Shown piece by piece: positions 49,034-62,700 of a stretch of 64,000 nucleotides of DNA. How positions within the stretch are numbered: the stretch's first letter is position 1; every line of letters starts with the position of its first letter. The stretch covers positions 6,409,501 through 6,473,500 of the forward strand of contig CAUEEP010000743.1 in NCBI GenBank assembly GCA_958450365.1, written 5' to 3'. The stretch comes from Mesorhabditis belari. Lineage: Eukaryota; Nematoda; Chromadorea; Rhabditida; Rhabditidae. The notes beneath the pieces were generated by a model that worked only from the letters and a program-made list of their open reading frames with translations, made no database searches and was not told where the DNA came from. The translations under genes were made by a program, and so were the position numbers.

Positions 49034-50791
49034 ATGTGGTGCCGGTTGTCTGTGTTACGAGCATCACGACAATTATTAGATGAGGCCATTTTTCACAAAC
49101 AAAAGCATGCCATCATTCGTTCGATTTCTCTGTCACACACCGATTTAAAAGGTTTGTTCAATTGTCAACTCATTAGTTTTTTCTCATTGTTCAGGTCATT
49201 CGCATTGGCAAAATATCAGAAGTACCAAAGAGAAATTTGATGGCATGCGCTCAAAAGCAATCAATTTATTGTTGAAGAAGGTTACCCAGTTTGATATAAT
49301 ATTCCGAGTCTTTAATTCTTTAGATGAAGGTCGCAGTAAAGAATGGTTATGATTCAAAAATCAACAAAGAATTGGCATCTGTCGAATCGGAGTTTTTAAA
49401 ACAAGGACTAGGAATGGAAACTTATACCCGTACACTTAAAAGACTCAAAGTATTTGTGTTACTGATAGATCTGTGTGAAACAACGGAACTATTTTAGGAA
49501 AAACCAGAAGTCCCAATAGATTTGGCTGTGATTGGACCTTCAGGAACGTTTTTTGTTGTTCATATGGAAGCGAGCAGTAAATCGACGGCAGAAAGCACTC
49601 TAAAAAAATATATTAATAAAGTAGTAAAGTAGTTGTTTTTTCAAAAAATGTCCTTTTTAGACTGGCGGTGGTTTTCGAATGGCTCCCGACCTTAGTGCAG
49701 TCCAAGCATGGTTTGATCAAAAAGGAGTACTATCAGTTTCGGAAAAAGACCGCAACAATAAGACACTTTCTTTAGAACAGGTTAGCGTTTTGAAAAAATG
49801 TAGTATGCTATTTCAATACATCTACATTACATTTGACCTGTGTTTCAGATGGAAGACCTGGGTATCGAACTTGATTGTGAGGAAGTCTCTGCATTTATGG
49901 TTTCTAACTATTAAATGACATCAAGTAGTTTTGCTTAGGAAGATGGAGAGCGTAAATTCGAACTCTTGTGTAATCCGCTCAGTGTAAACAAGATTGAAGC
50001 ACTACTAAATGAGAAAATGTAAGTGTTTAAATTTACAGCTAGACCAATTATTATCCAATTTTTAGGCTCGTGGTAGAATCGGGTGAAGTGGAATTTAGAG
50101 CAATGCATCCCATTAATGTAGAAAGCGAGGATAAAGAAAAGGTAATCAGCTTGATAAATTAGTCTTGACCACTTTTTTGTACTTCTTTTTAAAAATAACC
50201 TATCCACCAATGGGCCTAAGGTTTGCTTTATCATAAAGGTTAATTTTTTTTCTACAAAAGACTATTGAAATATTACTAAAATGTTTTGTCTCTGGTTTTT
50301 TATGGGGGCGCATGATCGGGTGATCAAAAAAGGCGACAATCCACAACAAAAAAAGATACGATTTAGGCACTTTGACCTAAAGAAACCTATGTTTGTGCCA
50401 ATAGAAAAAAGATAGAGCACAAAAAGTGGTATATAGCCAAATTTTCAGAACAATCTGTTCAGTCCGTTTCTTTGTAGGACTTTTATTGAATTTTGCGAAA
50501 AAAGCTAGCTTTTGCACTAGAATTTACTTGGAAACAGACCGAAATCGGCTTGAAGTAATCGAAAAGTGAATGCTAAACATCTTCTATTTGAAGCAAACCG
50601 TAGGTCAATTGATGATTGTGATTTCTAAGTTCTAATATATACAAAAAAAAGTGGTCAAGACTTTCTTCACCAAGCTAATAGTTCTAAAGCTGCAATTTTC
50701 TTCCGAATTTTAGATTGAGAAGTTTTTCAAGCTGTTAGAAGAGGAAGATATGGTGATCAATATTTATGACAATATCGATCCCGCTTCGTAA
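49034..50791 (+). CDS. TACO1/YebC-family mitochondrial translational activator
   Basis: An Arg/Ser-rich N-terminus (MWCRLSVLRASRQLLDEA) suits a mitochondrial presequence. Then comes the YebC signature GHSHWQNIRSTKEKFDGMRS with the Lys-rich domain 1. GGGFRMAPDLSAVQAWFDQKG, LEQMEDLGIELDCEE and a C-terminal EKFFKLLEEEDMVINIYDN ending in TAA at 50789-50791 follow. Mitochondrial family members help translation of the COX1 mRNA or resolve ribosome pausing. Length (about 280-300 residues by exon sum) fits the family. The last intron (50145-50713) is almost wholly a MITE. The gene converges on snap-29, with 376 bases between stops. Confidence 0.9.
50162..50661. mobile_element. MITE in the last TACO1 intron
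   Basis: Terminal inverted repeats GTCTTGACCACTTTTTTGTA and complement. TA on the left, decayed to TT on the right. Internal AGAGCACAAAAAGT and TATATAGCCAAATT match, inverted, the element at 27123-27608. Confidence 0.85.
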
Positions 50792-51167
50792 ATTATTTTT
50801 TCCAATTTATTGTGATCTCATTAAAGAATTTCTAAAAGGAGCATGAAATTAGTTAGGTTAGCGGTAGCAAATTTTAGTGATTGTGAATGGTTAATTGTTT
50901 GCGTATTGTTATTGTTGCTTGTTCGTGACTTTTTGATAAAACTTATGAAAATCAAAGGCTCTTCCCTGACGCACAATATTGTCAGTTGTTCGATGGCCAG
51001 TTTTGAAAGCTTCAGTTTTCCAGATTACACATGACAAACAATTTATCGCCGATTGAATATTGAATAGAATTGCTTTAAGTATCACAGCCGTTCGTAAACA
51101 CAGGTATACATGAATAAAAATGATTGCTCGTGCCGAAGCATTGATTAACTGTCTGGCAAGGTTGGCT

Positions 51168-52388
51168 TATTTCTTACCACCGAAAGCCGATGAATCTTGT
51201 GGCTTGTCCACACCTTTGTATCCGAGAAGTTTTTTCATCTAAACCAAAATGTCATAAATGCGCTATACAAAACTGAGTTTGTAAAACTATTGTCAAAAAT
51301 CGAAAAATCATCCGTTACCTGATGATCCTGGTTGCGAACAATTGCATCATTGCGATCAGCTTTAACCTGGATTCTAAAATTTATTATGAAAAGTATGAAA
51401 ACGCGCTACTAACCGATCTAGCATTTGATTCTGATCATCGACTTCCTTTCCAAGAGCTGCACCCAGGTTGCGTAGACTGGAGAGCTTTTGTGACATATCG
51501 TCTATAATCTACTTAGTGAAACAAAAATCGTACAAATCTACCAAGATTTTCATCAATTTGGTTATTCATTGCCTCCCACCGAGTGTTCTTGATTGTGTTT
51601 CGGCTGCTTTCGCTAAAAATCGGAGATATTAAAAAATCAGTTGCCTACTTTTGATTCCAAAAACACAAAACTTTAAAAGTGACCTCAAAGTTGATCCTCC
51701 TTGCATTTGCTGTACATTTTTGGATGAGCCACTACCAGAACTTGAACCAACTTGAGTAACCGTATCCGATAAATGACTAGCAGATTTTGATTGCGGAATC
51801 TAAAAATATTTTTTACAAAACCCTTTAGAAATTATCTACCTCTGATTCAGCAGGCGGCTCTGCAGGCTTGCGTGAGAACTTATTTTTGAAGAAACCCCCA
51901 AAAACACTTTTCAAGCTGTTGAGATTACGTTGAGTTTGCTAAAATGAATCTGCAAATACCAAGAAGTGCTAGTGATAAACCTGTGTGTTACGATGAATAT
52001 CGTCAAGATTTCTTTCCGTCCTCTCGAGTTTTTCTCGTTGCTCCAAAAGATCCTAAATTGTTTGATATAGTCACACCTGCATTCGTTGAAACCTGTGCTG
52101 TCTTTGCGCCGACTTGTTCACTTTGGTCTAAATTACGACGACTCCGTTCAGTACTGTCAAGCGACTCCTGCATGTATCTACAATAAATTGCTAGAATACT
52201 GAATACATTCGTAATAATTTAGCATTTTAAAAAGAAAATATACTTTTCAATCTCTTTTTCGTAATAATCAACATCATCTTCGATTGCACCGCTACCAGCT
52301 GTATAAGATTTTACAGTTTCTAAACAACTTTTTGAAAAGAAAAAATTTCCGACTCACGGTTACTATAATCTTCAAAAGGGTTCGACAT
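51168..52388 (-). CDS. snap-29: SNAP-29 SNARE protein
   Basis: Minus strand, starting MSNPFEDYSN at 52388 with the typical N-terminal NPF motif. The first SNARE helix follows (YMQESLDSTERSRRNLDQS, VGAKTAQ joined through a 43-base intron to DLLEQREKLERTERNLDDI). A linker FGGFFKNKFSRKPAEPPAE, a Ser-rich segment, and the C-terminal SNARE helix (RWEAMNNQIDENL, LRNLGAALGKEVDDQNQML) ending FGGKK precede the stop at 51168-51170. Two SNARE helices without membrane anchor or palmitoylation Cys cluster fit SNAP-29 rather than SNAP-25. It acts in autophagosome-lysosome and general membrane fusion. It is the last gene of a four-gene minus-strand cluster. Confidence 0.9.
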
Positions 52389-52663
52389 ATTTGAAAAACG
52401 TTGAATTCAAAAGCCCTAAACGAATCAGGCATAAAGAAAAAATGAAATAACAATACGAACAGGTATTAATCCAGAGTAAAACCCGATTTACTTCCTTCCT
52501 TTAAAACTTTCTTCCTTAAAATATATTTATTCAATAGCACGCAAGGCACAATTTAAGGTCTACCGTTCATGAAACACTGTACAGAGAAAATAATTTAAAC
52601 AATATATCGCTTAAGACTAGAATTTTACACAAGTTTTCAAAGTAAACATTTTAACATTATCTC

Positions 52664-53922
52664 CTATTTTAATTGAGAATATTTCGTTGCGGTCAGGATC
52701 TTCGATTGCATTTTCTCAATCAATGGTACTAAAATAACACATATATTAAGGCTTTTGCAAAGACCTAACCAGTATATGCAACAGTCGCATCCCAGCCCGG
52801 TTTTGCCCAAGTAGAGTTTCGTGTTTCGTTACGACCGATCATAGAGGGATATGCCCAAATATGATAGACCACATAAAGCTGACCGACCTGAAAAATTCTA
52901 GTAGTTCTAATGATATCGAAATTCATTCTTTCTTGTCGTGATAAATGAAATTTTTGTGGACCTGTGCAAAGAATCCTCCCACATCTTGGTTATGCTCTCG
53001 TCGATAGGTGATGCCCTTTGCCCATGCATTACCCCATTCAATCATTGAGCCAGGCTAAACATACCACATTTGTCACAGATCATACTCACAAAAACAAATA
53101 CCTTTAGGACGTAGCTGCGCAAATCGTAGACATGACGCTCCGGACGTGGCTTGGGTTCACCCCAGTAGGAGAAACTTTTTACAAGAACAGATCTAAACAT
53201 ATGAAAAAATGGATAAATAGAGGAGTAAAACTTTCTCCGCCCACACAAAGCAGCTAGCTCGTTGTCAGTTGCTCGTAAATTTGAATCACGTGAAAGCACG
53301 TCGATTGACCTGAATAACTTTCTTAAAAGTGAAAAGGAAAATTCATACGAATCAACATCTAAATAGCCTTTGTGATAGCGCCATAAATGAATCGCCTGAT
53401 CCTTGGTTCGGCCATAAGCTACGTTCCAAGAGCCGACCAGCTCAACAGAAGGTAGTGTCTAGATAAACAGGTTATAAGACCGATTTCTTAACACACCTTT
53501 TCTAGATTCTTTTTATATTCACCGAAGCAATCAAGATATTTCTCAGTTGACCCAGGACGAAAGTTGTGAGCTAAACCAATGAATAAATATAAAATCAGCG
53601 AAATCCAACTTGTAATTTCGTAAACATAATCGGACGCAGAAAGAAGCGAGGAGTGAGATTGTTTTTGAGCGCCCTCAGGATCGTATTGCTGCCCAACAAA
53701 CAGCTTAGAGATCCAACCTAAAATAAATGTAAATAAGGATAAATCAAGAAAAACCTTGGGGTTTTGTTGACTCGTTCTCGGTCTCCTTTGTTTCACTAGG
53801 AGGCTTGCTAGTTGAAAGATTTCTTAACGAGTTTTCGCATCTAAATACGACGTTTTTGTTGTTAAATAAACAGACCTAAACCTGAATATGGTCGTCCGGC
53901 CAAAAATCCTAGCCACGCTCAT
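52664..53922 (-). CDS. NIPSNAP-family mitochondrial protein
   Basis: It starts MSVARIFGRTTIFR at 53922 (mitochondrial-type leader). Then GWISKLFVGQQYDPEGAQKQ, YVYEITSHNFRPGSTEKYLD, LVGSWNVAYGRTKDQAIHLW, YDLRSYVLKPGSMIEWGNAW, GGFFAQVGQLYVVYHIWAYP and a C-terminus ATVAYTVPLIEKM follow, with TAG at 52664-52666. It contains two ferredoxin-like NIPSNAP domains in the usual order. In mammals NIPSNAP1/2 sit in mitochondria and serve as mitophagy receptors; that role here is inferred. It lies 276 bases upstream of snap-29 and 242 bases downstream of an mtSSB gene on the same strand. Confidence 0.88.
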
Positions 53923-54164
53923 CCCTACAACTAACAATTACCACTTGCCACAATCAAAATTAAAGAAATGGATTTACCAATCAGCATTGGTCCTTGAAAT
54001 GATTTTGAACATTCGGATTTTTTATTAAACAAAACAAAGTTCAACAAACAAAATAATATCAATAAGCAACCTCAAACCGGGAACAACGAGATCAATAAAT
54101 GTCCAAAGGAGAGCAAACGTGGATACAATCCAAACTGTTCAAAAAAAGAATTCAAAACATTAGG

Positions 54165-54899
54165 TTAATAAGGCTCCGATTCGGCTGCCCGTTCTTCATC
54201 ACTGTTTTTTCCGCTATTTTTGATAAAATGAGATACGGTAGTTGCGTGAACTTGAACAACCCGATTCTTCTTTGCACCGTCCTGAAGCAAGCAAATTTAT
54301 AGAAATTTTTCGTTTAGAAGCTCTGAATTTCGTTTAAACATCATTAACATACTTCGGTTTGAGGCGTGTAAGAACGGAGAGCTCCAGTAACATACACACG
54401 ATCGCCTAAATATAGATACTCATAGACACGACGGCACACAACTACCTTTCTTTGTGTTGTCCATTACAATGCCTACTAGCTTGCCGTAAACCATCACGTT
54501 GTGAAATTCGACTGCTTCCCCTATAATAGAAGCAGTCAAAGAATTGCAGAAAAAAGCAGAAAACCGTAAGTTGTAACCATTTGCAAAATTGTGTAGTCCA
54601 TTCCATTTTTAGCTTTCCGAAGCACAGGATCCTGCGAGACTCCGCCAATCAACTCAACATGATTTTTTCTAAATGTAAAAGTTCTTTTCATCAAGAATGC
54701 ACGCGTTGTTAAATAAAAACAACTTACGAAAAGGCTTTAAATTTGGGTGGATTACTTTGGCGTCCAAGAGGAGATTCGATCGAAGACTAAAACACAATAA
54801 AATAAACAGAAATCTCTGTTATTATACCATTGAGCTTTGTGCATCCGTTGCAAGACCACGTATGGCGGTGCGCGTTAAAAGACCAACGTTTCGCAACAT
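54165..54899 (-). CDS. Mitochondrial single-stranded DNA-binding protein, paralogue 1
   Basis: It starts MLRNVGLLTRTAIRGLATDA (presequence). The OB-fold elements are FSKNHVELIGGVSQDPVLRK, MDYTILQMVTN, VEFHNVMVYGKLV, KKGDRVYVTGALRSYTPQTE and KKNRVVQVHATTVSHFIKN. A short acidic tail ends ESEPY, with TAA at 54165-54167. Order and spacing match SSB (bacterial-type tetrameric OB-fold) targeted to mitochondria for mtDNA replication. A second, more divergent SSB lies immediately upstream. Confidence 0.87.
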
Positions 54900-55141
54900 C
54901 TAAAAAATTTTCAAGTCCATTAAAGTTTCTATTGGCAATAGAGATTCTGCAAGTAGTAAACTCCATAAAATACATAAAATATAGAAAGATTTAAATAATT
55001 TATCAAAAAGCAACAACAATTTTCGTAACAAACCTAAATTACCTATATTTGATCAACGATGTATTTAAAAATGTCATTACACTAAATCATAGAACAATAG
55101 TTGAAAAAAAAGATCAAGTTTTGAGATCAAAAGAATTTAGC

Positions 55142-55897
55142 TTATTCTTTCGGATTTCGTGCAGGTCTGTTCACAGGACTCACAACATCAGCAACGATAT
55201 GCATGATTCGCTTTTTCCTACCATCACCCTAAAAGCAATTTATTATGTTTGTAAAGAAATTGTACCTGTCCTTCGATAGTCGTGTAATGCAAATGTGCCA
55301 AACAGTGGACTTTCTGGCCTAAAAAATAAGATGAAATAACTAACAAATATAGGAATTTCTAATACCTTTCTTAATGTTTTCTTTCACAAAATTTCCAAGA
55401 TCCCCAAAAGCATTGAGCGTGTGTCGTACGGGTGCGCCATCATTCGCATCTAAGAAATTCTTTATTTTCTAAAAAAGGTCTTTACTTTTTCTGGTTATAA
55501 TAGAAAAGCGTATGGTTTCTTTTCCATTAGAAAACGTCTTAACATCTGGATCCATTGGAACATTCCCAACAAACTCAACTCGATTGATGCTAAAAACTTA
55601 ACGTAAAGAAGCAACTTCGAAAGATTACTTATTAACAGGCTCCATTCGCATTCCGCGCTTTGTTTCATCAGTCTTGAATAGCTCATCAATTTCCTAAATT
55701 AAAAAATATATCTACGTAAAGAACGAATGTTTGGAAATAACATTCATACAATAAATGAAATAAAATAATAATGATGAAAAATTAACCTTTTTAGTCGGAG
55801 CTTCTTTTTCCCTGAATTCTGGAGTAGAATCTGCGGCGATTGCAGTCGTTTGGATGGCTCGTCCAAGCAGACGCAAACTCGATGCCACTCGTAGCAT
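55142..55897 (-). CDS. Mitochondrial single-stranded DNA-binding protein, paralogue 2
   Basis: It starts MLRVASSLRLLGRAIQTTA (mitochondrial leader). Then VNKVQFVGNVPMDPDVKTFS, ETIRFSIITRK, PVRHTLNAFGDLGNFVKENI, KKGQKVHCLAHLHYTTIEGQ and KKRIIADVV follow, with TAA at 55142-55144. It has the same OB-fold order as paralogue 1, but the aromatic and core residues have diverged (HTLNAFGDL instead of FHNVMVYGKL). The tandem arrangement suggests an old duplication, and division of labour is possible. It is the first gene of the minus-strand cluster; the shared upstream region is 55898-56720. Confidence 0.85.
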
Positions 55898-56720
55898 AAT
55901 TCTGAAACAAGAAAACATAAGTAACTGCCAAAACACTAAAATGAATCCGAAAGTATACTTTAATAAAAAAAAAGCAAAAAGCATAAGTTTTGAGACTTCA
56001 TGATAAAACTAGTACATATGTGTTATTGTATTAAAAGGTTGAATTTTGGTTGAAATTAAAAGGTTGAATTTCAACAGGCTTCAACGTTTGGATCCTTCGT
56101 GATTTCTAAACGGATGTTTGACTAAAACTCTAAGTATAGTGCACACTAACGCGTGGTGAGACCGGGACAATTAAGAAAAGGGGTTTTACAAAGAGAGACA
56201 GAGAATATGAGCGGCGACATTATGATGCGTTTAGCAACTGATAAACGTTTTGCCCCACCATCACAACGAGAATTTTGAACATTACTGGATTTTAAGTTGC
56301 CACTGGCGGTTGGAACTTTGAATACGAGTACAGCCGTACAATTTCATCCGTACCTATTATCGTCAATTCAACGACTTCTTTTTAATTTTACGGGAACTTC
56401 TTCAAATTTTTATTTGTATTCAAAAAACAAATGAATGTGTTGTTTTTTGTTTGTTTCTTTTTTTGAGGTAGGCCAATTTCCGCCATTTTATTTGCGCAAC
56501 TCGCCATAACTTGCACTTATTGAGATCTACAAAATGATACCAAAATCATAAAGATTGGCCAACTTAGAAGAAAGTTATGGCGAGTTACGCAAAAGACCTT
56601 GTTGCGCAAATAAAATGGCGGAAATTAGCCTACCCCTTTTGTTTTCCAACTGTGTAGCTTGTCATCCATTTTCAGACACTTATCAATGGAAATTTGTATG
56701 TGTGATTTAGGTAAGCATTT
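55898..56720. promoter_or_regulatory. Divergent promoter region of the mtSSB cluster and WDR24
   Basis: The only interval between the first cluster gene and the oppositely oriented WDR24 start. It contains a 160-base MITE at 56471. No specific factor sites are claimed. Confidence 0.6.
56471..56630. mobile_element. TA-flanked MITE in a divergent promoter
   Basis: Ends GGCCAATTTCCGCCATTTTA and an inverted near-copy, both next to TA (56469-56470 and 56631-56632). A second inner pair AACTCGCCATAACTT is also inverted. Confidence 0.88.
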
Positions 56721-59700
56721 ATGAAATTTCGTGAAGAATTCGACAATTTCAATGGAGAGCCAAAATCGCCCGTCGTAAAAGAATTTAAACGAGTGCGTTT
56801 TCGAAAGTACAAAAAAAACTTTTTATTTGGTCAATAACGATTAAAGAAAACTACTCAAGAGCTGATCAAAATGGTTCTCCTTTTTAGATTGTTGAAGTCA
56901 CTCAACTCGAACCGTTAGATGCGATTAGTTCGAATCGCGAATACAATCGAATTGTTGTCGGAGGAGTGAGAGCTTGTTCGTTGATCTCAAAACTGCGCTT
57001 TTACAAGAGAATTTCAGCTCTGCGAATTTTCCAAGTCTCGCCAAATGTAGACGGTCTCGAAAACGAGTTCTGCTTTCGATTGGGTAAAAAGCGGAACTTA
57101 TTATCAGCGAGTCATGTTGCCTGGAGTAAAACACGAGGTATTGAAAATAAAATGCTATCAAGTAAAAAAAAAATTCTGGTAGATCAGTGCATTGGGACAA
57201 CTTCAACCAATGGAGCTGTCACATTGTGGAATGCCGAGCGAGGAGAGATCGGTTTGAAGAGCTTGCAAAAATACTTGAAATTTCTACTTTCAGAATACTC
57301 TTTTCAAGCTCACAAGCGAACAGCCACCGTGGTCCGTTTTCATCCCACTGATGTGAATTTGTTGATCAGTGGATCAAAAGATGCTTCCGTTTACCTCTAT
57401 GATCTGCGCGAGAAAAATCAAGTCACTTGTTTTAGGTAGATAAATCGAATTTTTCCAAAAAGTTTCCAAAAAAATGTAAAAATTTAGCGTTGGATCTTTT
57501 GAGACAATTCGAGACGCTTCCTTTCACAAATATCCAGAATGTTCAACGCTTTTCGTCACTGCCGACGATTCGGGAATGATTAGAATTTGGGATATCAGGT
57601 TTAGGGATACCTCTCACAGATATTCAAGAAAGAAGATTTTTAGAGAGCCAAAGAAACCGTATCTCCATTTTCCGGCGCATCAAGGTTACGCAGCAAGTAT
57701 CAGTCTTCACTCAAAAGCACCACATCTTTTGGCAACAGGTGGTGGGCGGGATCGTTTTATTAAGGCAAGTTTATATGTTAAATATCTTGAACTCAAGTTT
57801 TTCTAGGTATGGAACTGGAAAAGTATGCTTGACGAAAACAAAGACACTCGACCAATGTACACCGTTGAAACAATGGCTCCAATAGGGCGCATCTACTGGA
57901 GACCCGGCTGTGAATATCAGGTACAATGTTTGTTTCATGTTTTATAGAATATCATCTTTTTTTTTACTCATCTATAATTAATTGCATCTGCTTTAGATAA
58001 CCTAGATAGCTTTAAATAACCTAGATAGCTTTAAATAACAAAAGGTATATCATGAAACAAAACACTATGCTTTCATGAATTATAGAAAAATTATGGTGAT
58101 GATATAAATTATGGGTATTGTTTGTTTAAACAATTGTTTAAACTGTTTAAACAATACAACAAGGCTTATTGGGAAGATTTCTCTTTAAATTTTTCTAATA
58201 ATTTCTCTTCTTTTTTCATGTATTAACGGACGATTGGGCATGTGCTTTATATTTGTATTGCAAAGAATGTCCCACTTTCAAGATTCACAATGTGAAGTGA
58301 CTTTAGAACCTTTTTCTTACTACGGAAAAAAAGTTTCGTTTTTAGAATTTGTACTTTCATTTTTCGTGATATCCTTGAATGTCCATGAAAATTTAACAAA
58401 AAAATCTAAAATCTAAAGCAATTTAAGATCTCTTCTTGTGCGATAGTTAACGATACAAGTGTGCATGTGTGGGATGTGAGAAGACCTTTTCTGCCAATTT
58501 ATTCTTTTGAAGAACACATCGACAGTTGCACAGGTAACAAGTCTAGCCACAGAATCGTCACAGCAAAAATATTAGATATGTGTTGGAGGAATGCAGTCGA
58601 GCAGAATACTTTCGTCTCTTGCGGGAAAGATGGTCGAGTGGTAAGTGAGAGATGAAATATGACCGAAACAAAGGACTCAGGTGTTACACACAATGCGAGA
58701 AGCGGCACGACCGCACGATTTTGCGAACGACTGCACCGTTGATGTGGCTCCCGATGGATTGTATGCTCTAGGAGGTAAAAACTAGAATTACTTTTATCTA
58801 TACTTGCTTTTATCTATACTTGCTTTTTTATTTATATTTAAATTTATCAAGCTTTTGCATTAAAGCTGAAGATGCTAGCAAAGTAATTAGCTTTTTAAAA
58901 TATTGCATAGTCATGTCAATTTTTAGTCTAGAAAGGTTAAGAATTGTTAAAGACCGTTAAGGATCGTTAAAGACCCTTAAGCAAGTCTAACAAAAACCCA
59001 AAAACCCAAACTCAAAGAAACAAAATCCTAAAACTTTTTTAAACTTTCAGTCAGCTCTGGCGTTGTTGATGCACAAATGTCAGATGTGATTGATTGGTAC
59101 AAAAGAGATTCAAATCGACGACAAAATGAGCCGATAGTCAAAGATTTGAGTGAACATCCATTCGATGCCTCATTTGAACTCCCCGCTAGCGACAAGTTTG
59201 CTCTTTTAAGTGAAATTGGATTCAAAAAAGTTTAGGCGTGCATATTTGGGGCCATATCTCTTCAAGAACAACAACTATCTACCACATGTAAGATTCTCTA
59301 TTGAAATTCTTACGAAAACATGAAATATTAAAATTTAGCATGAAGGCGGCTATTGCCCCTTTTCTAGTTTGATTCCCTCAGAGATCCGACTGGGTGTTCC
59401 CGAGCTTCAAAGTGGACAAGAAATTCAAAAGTTCTTCAAATGTGCTAATGGGTTGGTTGAAGCTAACAAAATTCAAATAAGAGTTATCGTTATCGTTTCC
59501 AGTTATCGTCTTGGTGGTGCAAGTATCACAGAACTTTGCGCAAATAATGCTCGAGTTTCTGAAAGAATGGGAATTCCACAGGTTTTTTCGTTAACATATG
59601 ATAAAAAGTAGTGATTTAAAGGTGGCACAAACATGGAGACTGGTCGAAGCTCTAGCCGAACAAGCACAAATCGAAAAAAGAAGAATTGAGAAAGAGATGG

Positions 59701-62700
59701 AGACACAAAAAGAATACACCGAACAATTTCGAATGCAGTATGTAAAAGGAAAAGATTTAAAAAACTAGTAACCTTGTCCTTGATTTCAGAATCTTGTCTT
59801 TGATTCAACAAGAACGGTTACGATGTTTGCACGCAATTCCGGAATCACTTGCTAAGTGTCGTTTGGCAGGATGGATTTTCGAAAAAGATCGACAAGTGAG
59901 AATAGAAGACTTTGAAGAGTTTATCTAGATAATATGAGTTCTCTAGATAGCCGAACAATGGCGGGCCGATTGTCCCTCATCAGCGAGCATTTTTCCAACC
60001 GCTTCTCCATTTGCCATTTCGGCTATCACCGCCACTTCTGATTTCTATTTTGGTGATGGAGAGTTGGAAGGATGTTTACATACAAGTTGTCAGCGTGCAC
60101 AACTATGGTATTAACTTCTATATCTATTTATAAAATCAATTTTTTAGCTCAGCTCGTTTCCCAGAAGTTTTACCATTTCGATCTGATTGGCGTCCGTTAA
60201 AAGTGGAAGCTTTTACACAAAGAGATCCAATGGAAGGTGAGATAATTTGCAAAGTATCAAAGATTATAGAAGCGGGGTTCTTTTTCTCATTAACAATCTA
60301 ACTTTAAACTCAAATTTCTTGGTGTTCGGCTGTTCAAATGAAATAATTTTTATACCAATCGATAGAGAACGACTTGGCGCATCCAATGATAACAAAGAAT
60401 CTTTAAATTGAACAGCCCAACACCAAGATATTTAAGCTTAAAGTTAGATTGCTAATGGGAAAAGAGGCGTATCAAATATCCGATAATCTCACAAAAAGTT
60501 TTACAGTGAGCCCATCAGCGTCAAAACCTTTGCCAAAAATTGCCGAAGTTCTTCAATATCACGCTGATTTGGTATCGGAGAGTGGTTTTGAATTTTGAAA
60601 TTACGAATTTTCAGGGAGATGTACAAACATGCTCGTGTGTGGCTCTTGTAATTGGTGGTCTTCTAGGAGAAGCTATTGATGAAGATACCGCCGCAACTTG
60701 GTTTTCCAACTATCTTGGTAAAAAAAAAGGGCTAGATTTTCACTGATCAATAATGTTCAGAGATGCTCGATCGATTGGAGTTATTTGTCGCAATGGCTGC
60801 CGTAAGAAAATATGCTTGGGTGAAAAGGATCAGCGACAAAGTGTTGACGGTAAGTTTTAAGTCAAAAAAAAAACGAATTTCGGTCTTTTTTTTAGGGAAC
60901 ACACCTTAACGTTTCTTGTCTAAAATGTCGGAAAAGAATGGTTGACGGTGCGTGTCTTCGTTGCGATAGGAGAGTCGCTGAATGTGTAATATGGTAATCA
61001 CAGTCCCAAATTTCTATTTAAAGCCAAAAATTAGTGATTTAATGATTTTTGGAATGCATTGGATGTGTGGGAAATGTCGTCACCCAATGCATCTCGACGA
61101 AGCAGTTGAATGGTTATTCAAAAATCTAAAACTAAACCAAAAATCATATTTAGGTTTGAAGTCTCATCAATGTGTCCGGTCAGTGGATGTAAATGTCAAT
61201 GCAATGTGAGGAAATAATAAGCTGCTGTTATATAGATTGAAATTCAGCTTCGAACAACCGAGCAAAAAGTGATGCCCTCTAGGCCACAACCACAGCTATT
61301 TTTCTCGAAAAAGGTAAGTCGTTTTCGAAAAAGTTTGATTTGTTTTTGAAAGATTGATGTTTGAAGATTGAATTTGATTTTTAGATTGAGATTCGAAGGG
61401 ATTCGCGTGCAAGTGATTCGAATGGCTATCGGCAAAGAGGATCGGTAGCTTTTATTTAGAGTTTTCTGTCTTATTTATTCAATATCTATGGGCATTTTTG
61501 TGTTTGTTGTTTAACGCTTCGAAAATCAGTTTATGCAAAAAGCATTAAGAGTTGCGGCAAACATGATATGCTTTACTGTTTACTTTTACTGCTTACTCAA
61601 TTTTTGATGCGAGAAATCGATTCATTAGAACTTGATCACTATTTATTAGAACTTGCTCAGCCATCTGAAGGGGTTTGTAGTGATTATTGTTGGTTTAGAT
61701 ATAATCTTTATTACAGCGATAATAGTTGGTTCAGTGGTTTGAGATTGGGAGAGTAGAGACACTCCACGGCACACATCGGCAGCTCGTTCACGTTGCTTTT
61801 ATGCGGAACTCAGGCGTTGATCTCGTCTTGCACACAATGGAGTTGAACGGATAGCGACGCATATTAAATCTCGCACAATAGGCGTTCGTCTCGCACAATA
61901 GGCAAACATGATATGCTCACTTTTACTGTTTACTCAATTTTTGATGCGAGAAATCGATTCATTAGAACTTGATCACTATTTATTAGAACTTGCTCAGCCA
62001 TCTGAAGGGGTTAGACTTAGTTATTCTTATTTAATGATAAGAAATTCTTCACTAATGATAAGAAATTCTTCACTATTTACCAGTTTTTGAAATTTATATA
62101 ATATTCAAAATGTTGGAATCATATTTCAGTCATTGATTCTTTCAAGAAAAAAAAAATGACCGAAATTAGTGTCAAACTAGATGTATCACAATGATAAATC
62201 GATGACAAACTCGATGTACCACAGTGAGCACTTTCCACGAAATTTTCTAGACAAACATCAACACAAAAGGCAATAATTTTTGAAAAAAAGTGACTTTGAT
62301 ATGTTTATTTCTTTATAAAACATTATATTTGTACAAGACGAGCTTTAAACCTAGTAATCTATTGGTCTAAAATTGAACATCTTGTAGAGAAAATGGCGGC
62401 AACTAAAATAAATACTAAACGCATACCGTAAATACTGTAATAGTACCCCACCCCCATAATGACGGTGCAGAGTGTTGCGTAGTCTAGCTTTGAACGAGTT
62501 TTTCTCGACACTGGTTTATGCTACAATGCGCGCTTAGGTATCAAAAAAATAGCTGAAATTCAGGGCTATTTTTTTGATATTAAAGACGCATTTTTTGAAA
62601 GTACGGGCGCTTTGAAAAAAAATGAAAAACTAAAAAACTTTTGCGACTACGCGGCTGTACGAGGGAGGTGGGGTACTATTACAGTATTTACGGTAGGTAA

